Below, piece after piece: positions 43,043 to 53,200 of a DNA stretch of 64,000 nucleotides. Position 1 is the stretch's first letter; each line of letters begins with the position of its first letter. Source of the stretch: Terriglobia bacterium (GTDB taxonomy: Bacteria; Acidobacteriota; Terriglobia; Terriglobales; SCQP01); the NCBI GenBank assembly GCA_021323595.1, contig JAJPKR010000060.1, positions 1 through 64,000 on the forward strand, read 5' to 3'. The notes below the pieces were generated by a model. That model worked only from the letters and a program-made list of their open reading frames with translations. It made no database searches and had not been told where the DNA came from. Both the position numbers and the translations under genes were made by a program.

Positions 43043-46000
43043 ATGATGCGGCGGCGATGGGCGGCGGGTGCGGCATGGGCGTTGGCATGCTTGCTGGCGG
43101 CGGCGGCGGCGACGGCGGCGACGCAGCCGCGCGGGCGGGCGGCAAGCCGGGCGGTGCTAGCGCGGACGGCGCGCCCGCCCGCGCCTCCGGCTGCGGCCGC
43201 GAGCCCGTTGGCCCGCGCCTTCGCGGCCGGCTGGATGCTCCAAGACACGAACGGCAATGGCATCGCCGATGCCATTCGCGGCACGATCGTGGTGCCGGCG
43301 CGGCCGACCGCGGCGGAAAACGCCGCCGCCGCCAATTTGGCGGCGCGTTTGGCCTACGGTTCCACCGGCCTCACGCTGCCGCTGGTCGTGGCAATGCCGC
43401 CCGCAGGGGCGGGGCCGCGCATCTTCGTGGGGCGCGCCGCCACGCCGCCGGACTTGTGGCATGGCGTTGCGCCGATGGCCGAGCGCTTGGCGCCGGGCGA
43501 GGGCGGGGTGTTCGCGGCCGGCAACGATCTGATCATCGCCGGCGGCGACGATCAGGGGCTCGCGGCGGCGGCGGCCGGCTTCGCTGCGCACGCGCCGTAC
43601 ATTTGGGATGTTCCTGGCGCCAAGCTCGAAGCCGTCGCCTCCGAGGTGGCCGGCGCCCGCGTCGAGCTCGCCGGTTTGGTGTACCGGACGCGAGGGAGCG
43701 GCGTTGCGCGCGCCTATTTGCGCGGCGCCGCGACGGCCCGCTCCCTAAGCCGGGCTCTGGCGCAGCCCGCGCTCAAACAGCTCGCGGAGTTGGCCGTCAT
43801 CGACGGTGACCGCGTGATCAGCGTGCGCCGGCCCGGCGCCGCGACCGCAAGAAAAGAAGGCGCGGGCGCCGCCAAGTCGAATGCGGATCAAGCGTCGGCC
43901 GATGCCGAGCCGGGGCCGTCGCGTCGTCTCGATCTCGCCACGCTCTACACCGGGAAGGGCCTCTTCAATCCCGGAAAGAAAGTCCCGGTGCCCGCGAGTC
44001 TTGATGCGCAACTCTGCGTGCCGGCCGGCCCCGCCGGCGTGGCGATGGCCAATTTGGCCGCGCGCCTGGGTCTCGAGACCACCGGCATCGAGATTCCGCT
44101 GGCGATCCCCGCGCCGGGTGCGGATGCGGTGAAGCTGAAGACGCAAGCCGTCGTCGCCGGCAACTCGCCGCTGGCGCGGCAGGCTTGGGCGGCCTGGCAG
44201 CGCCAAACCGCCGCGGCGATGCGAGCGGCGCCGCTCGGCGTCGGCGAGGGCGCGGCGGTGATTGTGGATGACGTGTTTCCGGTCCGCAGGCCGGAACGCG
44301 CCGCCGGAACGGGCACGAATGCGGCCGATGGGGGCGAACCCCGGGGCGAGCACGGCGCGGTGCTGATTCGCGGCGATCAGGCTGGGCAGGCGGCGGTGCT
44401 GAAGCTGCTGGCCGGCCGCTTCCCGAACCTTTGGGATGTGGGCAAGCAGTACCTGTCGCTTGAGGAGATTCGCTACGACTTGCACCGCTTTTTTTCGCTG
44501 CGGTCGGCGGCGGGTCAGGCATCGGCTGCGCTCTATCACTTGGATCAGTGGCTGCGGGCGATTCCCGCGAACGAGCAGCCCCGCGACGTCAAGGCGGAGA
44601 TTTACGTGGACTTGGCCGACCCGCAGCTCGCCGCCTTCGCGCGGCGGATGATCGAGCGCGACTTGCGCGTCACCGATGCGCAGGCCGTCGCGGAGAGCTT
44701 GCGCGCCGGTACCCGCTGCTGCGCCTCCGACCCTGGCTTGCACTATCAAAATCCCGATTTTCCCTTTCATCAGGCGCGGCCGACGTTCGCCGAAGATCTG
44801 ACCATTCCGTGGGAAGGCCGAAGGCTGATCGAGGCGGTGCGGGGCGTGGTGCGCCAGATCCCGCGGGGCGAGCCAGTGAGCCTGGTCGCGCGCGTGAGCG
44901 AAGGGCCGGCGGAGCGGGAGCGGCTGACGCGGGAGTTGCGGGGCCTGCTGATCGCGGCGGGCGCCGATCCGCAGCGCACGCGAGTCGAAGTGCTCTGCGC
45001 GTACAAGCAAGGCTATAGCTGGCTCATGGATGAGATCGCGCCCGAGCTCGCCCGCCTGCCGGTGCGGCGCATCCAGATCGATTTCGCGCGTGACGTGGAT
45101 CCCACGGGAGTGCGGGTCATGTATTCCCCGGCGCGATGGGTGCAGGAGTTATATCCGGTGGATGAGATGCTGGCGCGCAAGCTGAACTTGCCGCTAAGTG
45201 CCATCGCGCTGCGCGAGATGCCGCCCTCCGGCGTCGCGCCGGTTCGTCAATCGGATTCCACCGAACCCGGGCCGCTCTTCGCGTCGCCGATTCCGGGCAC
45301 AGCCTACGCGGGCAATCCCACCTATCGCGTTCACGCCTACGATGCCGCCGGCCGGGAAATCTTCGACCGCTCCTTCACCGTCACCACCGCCATGCAGCCC
45401 TACAACGGCGTGATGCCGCGTTACGAGCAGGTGCAGGTCGAGACGGGATGGGTGACGATGACGGCGGGGCCGGCGATCGTGCTCGACAAACGCATCCCCA
45501 CCGACCTGGAAATGTTCTGGGATCACTATCAGAACGTCACGCTCCCGCGCGTGTACCGCATCGTGATGACGCAGGCGCACGGCTGGCTGCGGCCGGAATT
45601 TCAGCCGCCCTTCGATACGCTCAAGCTCGACATTCGCATGAGCGAGCCGGATTACGATCTCGGCCTCGACCACGAGCGCATTTCCTCGCTCGAGGCGCTG
45701 CAAGAAGACGCCTTCTATTCGACGCAAGCCTTTGTGCACATGATGGGCGACCTCGAGGCCGGGCGGCCGCTCGATTACACGGGCCGCATCGTGCCGGTGG
45801 TGCATCCCTCGGCCGATGGCGAGGACGGACGGGTGCGGATCGAGTTCTACGCCAAGGCAGCGGCGAATCCGCTGGTGCGGCTGAGCTGGCGTGACGGGAG
45901 CGGGGCGCTGCACGTGGAGGAGCGCAACTTGCCGCCGATCGGCGGCGCGATGGAGCCGCGGCTGATCGGGGTGCGAGTGCGCGCCGGCGCCGATGGCGTC

Positions 46001-47617
46001 GAGCGGCTGACGTGGTCGCTGCCGGCGGATTTCCTCGGCGACGATTATGCCGCCTGGCTCAAGGTCGAAGGCCAAGACCAGGTGGACCGCACCATTTTCT
46101 CCGTAGCGCAGGCCGAGGGGCAGATGCGCTGGCTGGCGGCTATGCACGCGGCCGGGCTCTATCCGGATGCGATCGCGTATCCGCATCTCCGGCAACTCGG
46201 CTTCGAGTTCGTGCTGCCCCGCCCGATCCGCGCGGCCTATGCGGCGCCGGCGGATGCCAACGTCGTCGTAGCCGCGGCCGGCGGCGATCCGCCGGGCGGT
46301 GCGCTGCCGCCGGCGCCGCGCGCCTTCGCCCTGCTGGCGGTGCCGGCGCCGAAGCATCCGCGGCCGATGATCGCCGCTTTCGCGCGGCCCGGCGCGGGCG
46401 CGCCGATCGTGTCTTGGGACGAGCCGATCGGCAATGGCGCCAACGCGGCGATCTTGGCGCGGCTGGCGCGCTTCCCGGGCGTCACCGTCTACTGGATGGG
46501 CCGCAGCTATTTGGGCAACGACATCTGGGCGGCCGATATCCTGCTGCCTTCGCCGTCGCGGCTGCGCTCCTGGGCCAAGGAGACGACGCTCAAGGCGACG
46601 ATCATCTATAGCGGGCGGCAGCACGCCAATGAAGTCTCGAGCACGAGCCACATCGACAAGCTCGGGGAGTTGCTGGTCGCCGATCCGGCGATACGGGCGC
46701 GGTTGCGCCGGGTCAACGTCGTGCTTCATCCGATCGACAACCCCGACGGCACGGCGCTTTCCATGCTGCTCGCGCGCATCACGCCGGAGAACCTGCTGCA
46801 TCCCGGCTATCACGGCGCGCTGGCCGCCGACGTCGCCGAGGGCCAGGGCGAAACCGACCCGGTATATCCCGAGTCGCGCACGCGCCGGCAGTTGTTGGCG
46901 GCCTGGCTGCCGGATGCGTTCCTCAATCCGCATGGCTATCCGTCGCACGAATGGGTGCAGCCCTTCAGCGAATACACCGGCTGGGTGCAGAGTCGCGAGA
47001 GCGCGAATCCGGGCCGGGCGTGGTGGATTCCGCGCGGCTGGTTCACGAGTCTGGGCTACCTGCGCGATCCGCAGCATCCTTATGCCGAGCAGATCGCGTA
47101 CGCGCTGCGCGACCGCATCGCCTCCGCCGAGCGCGCGGTGCCGGGACTGTTGCCGCTGGAGGCGCGCATGAACGATCGCTACCAGCGCTTTGGGCAGCGC
47201 TTTCAGCCGCGCGATATGTTCCAGCCGATCGTGGATGGCATTCGGGTTTACATGGCGCTGAAGGGCTCGGCGCCGCGCAACGGCGGCGTCGGCGGCCTCT
47301 CGCCCGATGTCACCTGGGACTCGGGCTACACCGAAGCGCCGGATGAGACCGCGCGCGGTCCCTATTTGCACCTGCTCGCCTCCGCCGGCTTGGCCTTCGA
47401 CATGGTGCATTTGGATTTGTTGGCCGATGGCAAGCTGCGCATTCACCGCCGGGAGAGCCCGGATCAAGACAAGGTGAAGTTCACGCTCGAGCGGCGGCGG
47501 CCCATCCTGCCGGATTCCGAGCCGCCTTTGTCCGCTGCCGTGGCCGCCGTCCAGCAGGCGCTGGCGGCCGCGGTTTCCGGGCAGCTTGCCGCCGCCCCGT
47601 CCAGTGCGAGCAAGTAG
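43043..47617 (+). CDS. Large secreted M14 zinc carboxypeptidase-like protein
   Basis: A 1524-residue protein preceded by AAGGAG. A signal peptide (AAGAAWALACLLAAAAATAAT) comes first. Two related N-terminal units follow: VPARPTAAENAAAANLAARLAYGSTGLTLPLVV near residue 93 and GVAMANLAARLGLETTGIEIPLAI near 333. The catalytic M14 domain (about 1180-1480) has TIIYSGRQHANEVSSTSHIDKL (HxxE zinc ligands) and LHPIDNPDGTALS, with a later acidic region. The C-terminus is FTLERRRPILPDSEPPL. It probably trims peptides outside the cell or acts on the wall. The size is unusual for M14; the role of the N-terminal repeats is unknown. Confidence 0.8.
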   Translation: MMRRRWAAGAAWALACLLAAAAATAATQPRGRAASRAVLARTARPPAPPAAAASPLARAFAAGWMLQDTNGNGIADAIRGTIVVPARPTAAENAAAANLAARLAYGSTGLTLPLVVAMPPAGAGPRIFVGRAATPPDLWHGVAPMAERLAPGEGGVFAAGNDLIIAGGDDQGLAAAAAGFAAHAPYIWDVPGAKLEAVASEVAGARVELAGLVYRTRGSGVARAYLRGAATARSLSRALAQPALKQLAELAVIDGDRVISVRRPGAATARKEGAGAAKSNADQASADAEPGPSRRLDLATLYTGKGLFNPGKKVPVPASLDAQLCVPAGPAGVAMANLAARLGLETTGIEIPLAIPAPGADAVKLKTQAVVAGNSPLARQAWAAWQRQTAAAMRAAPLGVGEGAAVIVDDVFPVRRPERAAGTGTNAADGGEPRGEHGAVLIRGDQAGQAAVLKLLAGRFPNLWDVGKQYLSLEEIRYDLHRFFSLRSAAGQASAALYHLDQWLRAIPANEQPRDVKAEIYVDLADPQLAAFARRMIERDLRVTDAQAVAESLRAGTRCCASDPGLHYQNPDFPFHQARPTFAEDLTIPWEGRRLIEAVRGVVRQIPRGEPVSLVARVSEGPAERERLTRELRGLLIAAGADPQRTRVEVLCAYKQGYSWLMDEIAPELARLPVRRIQIDFARDVDPTGVRVMYSPARWVQELYPVDEMLARKLNLPLSAIALREMPPSGVAPVRQSDSTEPGPLFASPIPGTAYAGNPTYRVHAYDAAGREIFDRSFTVTTAMQPYNGVMPRYEQVQVETGWVTMTAGPAIVLDKRIPTDLEMFWDHYQNVTLPRVYRIVMTQAHGWLRPEFQPPFDTLKLDIRMSEPDYDLGLDHERISSLEALQEDAFYSTQAFVHMMGDLEAGRPLDYTGRIVPVVHPSADGEDGRVRIEFYAKAAANPLVRLSWRDGSGALHVEERNLPPIGGAMEPRLIGVRVRAGADGVERLTWSLPADFLGDDYAAWLKVEGQDQVDRTIFSVAQAEGQMRWLAAMHAAGLYPDAIAYPHLRQLGFEFVLPRPIRAAYAAPADANVVVAAAGGDPPGGALPPAPRAFALLAVPAPKHPRPMIAAFARPGAGAPIVSWDEPIGNGANAAILARLARFPGVTVYWMGRSYLGNDIWAADILLPSPSRLRSWAKETTLKATIIYSGRQHANEVSSTSHIDKLGELLVADPAIRARLRRVNVVLHPIDNPDGTALSMLLARITPENLLHPGYHGALAADVAEGQGETDPVYPESRTRRQLLAAWLPDAFLNPHGYPSHEWVQPFSEYTGWVQSRESANPGRAWWIPRGWFTSLGYLRDPQHPYAEQIAYALRDRIASAERAVPGLLPLEARMNDRYQRFGQRFQPRDMFQPIVDGIRVYMALKGSAPRNGGVGGLSPDVTWDSGYTEAPDETARGPYLHLLASAGLAFDMVHLDLLADGKLRIHRRESPDQDKVKFTLERRRPILPDSEPPLSAAVAAVQQALAAAVSGQLAAAPSSASK

Positions 47618-47721
47618 CGCGGGCTGCCGGCGCGCCGAGGGCTCGCGGGGCGGCATGCGCACTTGCGCCGGAAACCGCAAGAATCCGCGGTAACCAGGCG
47701 ATTCGCCTCCTCGCATCGCTT

Positions 47722-47741
47722 GCCGTCGCCCTCGCGACGGC
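47722..47741. terminator. Hairpin between the M14 and imuA genes
   Basis: GCCGTCGC-CCTC-GCGACGGC is a perfect 8-bp stem about 105 bases after the M14 stop and just before the imuA promoter. No U-tract follows, so terminator function is uncertain. Confidence 0.4.
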
Positions 47742-47760
47742 TTGCCCCTAGAGCGCTGCC

Positions 47761-47789
47761 TTGACGGGCGGCGGGCGCGGACCTAAACT
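47761..47789 (+). promoter_or_regulatory. Sigma-70-type promoter of the imuA-imuB-dnaE2 operon
   Basis: TTGACG (47761-47766), exactly 17 bp spacer, TAAACT (47784-47789). This is the best promoter match in the window; transcription would begin near 47796. Confidence 0.7.
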
Positions 47790-47813
47790 ACAAGGCGAAG
47801 AAAAAGCGAAAAT

Positions 47814-47829
47814 GTGAGTGCCTGCTCAC
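47814..47829. promoter_or_regulatory. Inverted repeat GTGAG-N6-CTCAC, candidate SOS operator
   Basis: The 5-bp perfect arms lie about 20-35 bases after the predicted transcription start and 12 bases before the imuA ATG. Such cassettes are usually repressed by LexA in other phyla; the LexA motif for this organism is unknown to me, so the assignment is a hypothesis. Confidence 0.4.
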
Positions 47830-47841
47830 GGGGGCTTTTTC

Positions 47842-48567
47842 ATGTCGGCCAAGTTGGAACTGGAACGCATGCTGGCGGCGCGCGGCTTCGGCGCGACGCT
47901 GCCGGGTCCGGAGCGAACGTCCCCCGCCCGTGGCGGGGCGCCGGTGCCCGCGGGCGGCATCACCGAGCTGACGCCGTCCCATCCGGCGGCGGAGGGCGCG
48001 GGCGCAACGACCTGCGCCCTGCGCTGGGCGGCGGAGATGCTGCGCGCCCGGCCGGAAGCGGCGGAAACCGGCGCCCTGCCGCCGGCGCTGGCCTGGGTGG
48101 ATGCCGCCGGCGCCTTCGATCCGGAATCGGCGGCGCGCGCCGGTCTCGAGCTCGCGCGCTTGTTCTGGCTGCGCGGCGCGGCCACGCCCGTGCCCGCCTT
48201 GCTCGAAGCCGCGCATTGGCTGATCCATTCCGGCTCGTTTCTTCTGGTCGTGCTCGATCTGCTGGATCGCGGCGAAGCCGAGCTGCGCCCGCCGCCGGCG
48301 GCGTGGTTTCGCTTGCAGCGGGCGCTCGACCGCTGCCGGCGCACGGCGCTGCTGGTGCTGGCGCCGCGGCCGCTGTGCGGCACCTCCGCCGATCGTGCGT
48401 GGAGCGTTACCCGCGAAGCGGTGCTGTGGGACGAGCGGGCGATGCCGCTGCTGGCGGGCGCGCGCCTGCGGCTCGAATCCCGGCATGCGCGGCGCGACGG
48501 GGAGGGCGCACGGCGGCCGCCGGCGCGCGCTTGGGAGGCGCGGCTGGAGTGGGAGGAGACGGCGTGA
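47842..48567 (+). CDS. imuA: ImuA-like RecA-fold protein of the mutagenesis cassette
   Basis: A 241-residue protein in the ImuA position. It has a RecA-like beta pattern: GGITELTPSHPAAEGAGATT where RecA has its P-loop, then LAWVDAAGAFDPESAARAGLELARLFWLR, FLLVVLDLLDRGEAEL, RRTALLVLAPRPLC and RLRLESRHARR. The P-loop Lys is missing, so ATP binding is unlikely. In other bacteria ImuA supports error-prone synthesis with ImuB and DnaE2 after DNA damage. Its TGA overlaps the GTG of imuB. Confidence 0.75.
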   Translation: MSAKLELERMLAARGFGATLPGPERTSPARGGAPVPAGGITELTPSHPAAEGAGATTCALRWAAEMLRARPEAAETGALPPALAWVDAAGAFDPESAARAGLELARLFWLRGAATPVPALLEAAHWLIHSGSFLLVVLDLLDRGEAELRPPPAAWFRLQRALDRCRRTALLVLAPRPLCGTSADRAWSVTREAVLWDERAMPLLAGARLRLESRHARRDGEGARRPPARAWEARLEWEETA

Positions 48568-50216
48568 ACGAATTCCTCGCCGCCTGGTTGCCGGTGTTTT
48601 CGTTGCAGGCGGCGGCGCGGCCCGCGCCGCCGCCGGCGGCGCCGGCGGCCGCCATCGAGCTCGACGGCCCGCTGCGCCGCATCGCCGCCGCCAACCACGC
48701 CGCCCGCGCCGCCGGCGTGGCGGCCGGGCTGTCGCTCTCGCAAGCGCTGGCGCGGGAGCCGCGCCTGACCGCATTCCCGCGCGATGAGGCGGCCGAAGGC
48801 GAGCTGCAGGCGCGCTTGCTGGCGGCGGCCGGCGAGCTCTCGCCGCGCGTCGAAGCCGTCGGTGACGACGCCGCCGTGCTCGACTTGACCGGCCTGCGGC
48901 GGCTCTTCGGTCCCGCCGAGGCCATCGCCGCGCGGCTGCTCGCGATGCTCGCGGCGGCGGGCCTGCACGCGCACGCGGGTCTGGCGGCGCAGCCGGCGCT
49001 GGCGCTGCTCGGCGCCCGCAGCGTCGGCCTGGCGGCGCAACCGGCGACCGGCGCCGCGGCGTGCCTGCATGTGCCGGATTGCCCGGCGCCGGCGCTGGCG
49101 CGCCTGCCGCCGGGCGGGGAAGCGGCGTTTCTGGCGCCGCTGCCGGTCGCGTTTTTGGCCGAGATCGGCGCGCTCACGCCGGTGCCGCCGGAACCGCTGG
49201 CGGAGCTGCTCGAATTGCTGGGGCGCTGGGGCGTCGCCACGCTCGGCGATTTGGCGGCGCTGCCGCCGTGCGCCTTGCGGCAGCGGCTGGGCGAAGCCGG
49301 GCTGGCCCTCCGGCGCTTGGCGCGGGGCGAAGCCGGCGGCGTGCTGGCCCCGCCGCCGCTGCCGCGCGACCGCCGCCGCCGCACGCTCGCGTTCGAACCG
49401 CCGCTCGCCGATGGCGAGCGCTTGCGACAGGCGCTGGCGGCGGAACTGGAGGCGCTGGCGCGCGAGTTGGAGCGGGAAGATCGCATGGTCGAGGCCGCGG
49501 AACTGCGGCTCGAGCGTGAAGGTGCGGCGGCTCAGGTTCGCGCGCGCCGTTTTCTCACGCCCACCCGCAGCCCGCGCGATCTGCTGGCCCAGCTCGCGCC
49601 GCTCGCCGTCGCGCCGGCCCCGCTGCCGCCAGGAGCCCGCGCCGGGGTGGTGGCGCTGGCGCTGGAGTGCCGCGTGGCCAGCCCGCGGCGGCTGCAGCCG
49701 CGGCTCTTCGCCGCTGCCGCGCCCGATCCCGCGCGCTGGCCCAAGGTGCTGGCGCGGGTGAGCGAACTGGCCGGTCCCGCCGCCCGCGCCGGCTCGCCGC
49801 AGCCGCTCGACTCGCATCGTCCCGGCGCCTTCCGCCTGGCGGCGTTTCAGCCGCCGCCCGCCGGGGCCGCCGCGCCCGCGCCCGCGCCCGCCGGGCTGGC
49901 GTTGCGCCGCTACCGCCCGCCGCGGCCGGTGCAGGTGCAACGCGCCAACGATGACGAGCTCACGCTCGTGGGCGCCAAGCTGCAACTGCCGCCGCGCCGG
50001 GGCGAGAGCGGGGCGCGGCAATGGCTGGTGACGCGCGCCGCCGGGCCCTGGCGCGCCGATGGCCAATGGTGGGGAACGGAGCCATGGGATTGCGAAGACT
50101 GGGAGATCGAGGTGGCGCCCTGGCGCCGCGCGGGGGAGGCGGGCGCAACGAGCATTCGGCGGCTGCGCCATGACCGGCGCAGCGGCGTCTGGCAGCTCAT
50201 CGGCTACTACGACTAA
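48564..50216 (+). CDS. imuB: ImuB, catalytically inactive Y-family polymerase-like protein
   Basis: A 550-residue protein. The order fits ImuB: FLAAWLPVFSLQ at the start, NHAARAAGVAAGLSLSQALA, LTGLRRLFGPAEAIAARLLA, HAGLAAQPALALLGAR, LLELLGRWGVATLGDLAALPP (helix-hairpin-helix) and the little-finger region RRRTLAFEPPLADGERL. The acidic catalytic residues of active Y-family enzymes are absent at the N-terminus. ImuB normally bridges the sliding clamp, ImuA and DnaE2. Overlapping GTGA links it to imuA; dnaE2 follows after nine bases. Confidence 0.85.
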   Translation: MNEFLAAWLPVFSLQAAARPAPPPAAPAAAIELDGPLRRIAAANHAARAAGVAAGLSLSQALAREPRLTAFPRDEAAEGELQARLLAAAGELSPRVEAVGDDAAVLDLTGLRRLFGPAEAIAARLLAMLAAAGLHAHAGLAAQPALALLGARSVGLAAQPATGAAACLHVPDCPAPALARLPPGGEAAFLAPLPVAFLAEIGALTPVPPEPLAELLELLGRWGVATLGDLAALPPCALRQRLGEAGLALRRLARGEAGGVLAPPPLPRDRRRRTLAFEPPLADGERLRQALAAELEALARELEREDRMVEAAELRLEREGAAAQVRARRFLTPTRSPRDLLAQLAPLAVAPAPLPPGARAGVVALALECRVASPRRLQPRLFAAAAPDPARWPKVLARVSELAGPAARAGSPQPLDSHRPGAFRLAAFQPPPAGAAAPAPAPAGLALRRYRPPRPVQVQRANDDELTLVGAKLQLPPRRGESGARQWLVTRAAGPWRADGQWWGTEPWDCEDWEIEVAPWRRAGEAGATSIRRLRHDRRSGVWQLIGYYD

Positions 50217-50225
50217 GAGGCCGCG

Positions 50226-53200
50226 ATGGAGCCGTACGTCGAATTGCGCTGCCGCAGCGCCTTCAGCTTTCTCGAGGGCGCCTCGCTGCCCGAAGCGCTG
50301 GCGCAAACCGCCGCGCGGCTGGGAATGCCGGCGCTGGCGCTTACCGATCGCGGCGGCGTATATGGCGCGCCGCGGCTGCACCAAGCGGCGCGCCGCGCCG
50401 GCATCGCCGCCATCGTAGGCGCGGAAGTGCCGCTGGTGGGAGGCGCGCGGCTGCCCTTGCTGGTGGAGACGCGCGCCGGCTACCAGAATCTCTGCCGGCT
50501 GCTGACCCGCATGCATCTGCGCGCGCCCAAGGGCGAAGGCTGCGCCGGCTGGGGCGATCTGGAGGAGTTCGCCGGCGGCCTGGTTTGCCTTACCGGCGCC
50601 GATTCCGGCCCGCTGGCGGCGGCGCTGCGCGATCGCCGCGGCGGCGAGCGCGAAGCACGGCGCGTGCTCGAGCGCCTGGCGGGCATGTTCGGGCGCGAGA
50701 ACGTGCTCGTCGAAATCCAGCGCCACTTTCGCCGCGGCGAAGAGGCGCTCAATCGCGCCTTTCTGTGCCTGGCCGCGGCCACCGGCCTGCCGCCGATCGC
50801 CACCAACGGCGTCGCTTATGCCACCGCCGCCGAGCGGCCCATTGCCGACGTTTTCACTTGCTTGCGCCATCACTGCACCCTCGATACCGCCGGACGCTTG
50901 CTCGCCCCCAATGCCGAGCGCGCGCTCAAGCCGCCCGCGGCCATGGCCCGCCTCTTTGCCGACGTGCCCGGTGCGGTCGCCGCCAGCGGCGCCTTGGCGG
51001 CGCGGCTGGGTTTTCGCCTCGACGACCTGGGCTACGAGTTCCCGCGCGCTCCCGTGCCGCCCGGCCACACCATGACCTCCTATTTGCGCGAGCTGACCGT
51101 GGCCGGCGCGCTCCGCCGCTACGGCGCGCCGGGAACCGCCGCCACCCCCGCCCGCCGCGCGCTGGCGCGCCGCGCCTGGCGGCAGATCGAGCACGAGCTG
51201 GCGCTGATCGCCAAGCTGCGCTTGGAAGGGTATTTCCTCATCGTTTACGACATCATTCGTTACTGCCGCGAACAGGGCATCTTGGCGCAAGGGCGCGGCT
51301 CGGCGGCCAACAGCGCGGTGTGCTACAGCCTCGGCATCACCGCCGTCGATCCGGTGGGCATGGAACTGCTCTTCGAGCGCTTCCTCAGCGAGGAGCGGGG
51401 CGAATGGCCCGATATTGACATTGACCTGCCGAGCGGGGAGCGCCGCGAGCGCGTCATCCAGTACCTGTATCGCGCCTACGGCGAGAGCGGCGCCGCGATG
51501 ACCGCCAACGTCATCACCTACCGCGGCCGGGCCGCGGCGCGCGAGGTGGGCAAAGTGCTCGATTTTCCGCCCGCGGCGGTGGAGCGGCTGGCGCACGCGC
51601 TGGGCGCGACCCATCCCGCCGCCCCCGGACCCGTCGCGCCGCCGCACGAGCGCTTGCGGCGCGGCGGCTTCGAAACCCGGCATCCCCGCATAGAGCATTT
51701 CTTGCGCCTGCACGCCGGGCTGGAAGGCCTGCCCCGCCATCTCGGCCAGCACTCGGGCGGCATGGTGATCTGCCAGGGCCGCCTCGACCAGGTCGTGCCG
51801 CTCGAAAACGCCAGCATGCCCGGCCGCGTCGTCGTGCAGTGGGATAAAGACGATTGCGCCGACTTGGGCATCATCAAGGTGGATCTGCTGGGGCTGGGCA
51901 TGATGGCGGTGCTCGAGGACGCGCTGCACCTGCTCGATGCGCGCTCGCCGGCGCGGGAATCGCTCGCCACCCTCGACCTCGCCCGCTTTCCCCCCGGCGA
52001 CGCCAAGGTCTATCGCATGCTGCGCGCCGCCGACACCATCGGCGTCTTTCAAGTCGAGAGCCGCGCGCAGATGGCGACGCTGCCGCGGCTGCGGCCGGAG
52101 ACGTTCTATGACTTGGTGGTCGAGGTGGGGTTGATTCGGCCCGGGCCGATCGTGGGCCAGATGGTGCATCCCTATCTCCAGCGGCGCGCCGGCCGCGAGC
52201 CGGTGAGCTATCCGCATCCCTCGCTCGAGCCCATTTTGAAGCGCACGCTGGGCGTGCCGCTGTTCCAAGAGCAGCTGCTGCGGATGGCCATGGCCGCGGC
52301 TGGCTTCAGCGGCGGCGAGGCGGAGGAGCTGCGGCGCATCATGACCCACAAGCGCCCCGGCGCGCGCATGAGCGAGGTCGAGGGGAAGCTGCGGCAGGGC
52401 ATGGCCGAACGCGGCATCACCGGCGCCGCCGCCGAGGCCATCGCGCAGGCGATCGCCTCGTTCGCCCTCTACGGCTTTCCCGAATCGCACGCGGCCAGCT
52501 TCGCGCTGCTGGTTTACGCCAGCGCCTATCTCAAGGCGCATCACCCGGCGGAGTTCTACGCGGCGCTGCTCAACAATCAGCCGATGGGCTTTTACCATCC
52601 CGCGACGCTGATTCAGGACGCGCGCCGCCACGACGTCGCCGTGCTGCCGATCGCCGTGGCCGAATCCGATTGGGACTGCGCCGTGCTGCCCGGCGCGGAG
52701 CCGGGCGTGCGGCTGGGACTGCGCTATGCCTCCGGGCTGCGGGAAGAGGTCGGCCGACGCATGGTGGCGGAGCGCCGGCGGGCGCCTTTCCGCTCGCTCG
52801 ACGATCTGCGCCGCCGCACCGGACTCAATCGCGGCGAGGCGCGCTTGCTGGCCGAAATCGGCGCGCTGCCCGACTTCGACGAAGCGGCGGCGCCGGAGCT
52901 CACCGCCGGCCTGGAATCGCCGGCGGCGCGGCGTGCCGCGCTGTGGCAAGTGGAGCGGGCGTGGCGGCCGGCCGGGGCGCTCTACGAAGACAGCGAAGCC
53001 GCCGCCGCGCAGGACGCCGAACTCAGCCCGCTGCGCGAAATGAACGCCGAGGAACGCATGCTGGCCGACTATCGCGGCAGCGGCGTCACGCTCGGCCCGC
53101 ATCCCTTCGCGTTGCGGCGCGCGGAACTGCGCGCCCGCGGCATCTTGACCGCCGCCGAATTGCGCCGCGTTCCCGACGGGCGCCGCGCCAGCGTCGCCGG

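Noticed and set aside
45194-47716. Minus-strand open frame of about 840 codons opposite the M14 gene
   Set aside because: Low-complexity Arg-rich translation without motifs; the plus strand encodes a recognisable peptidase.
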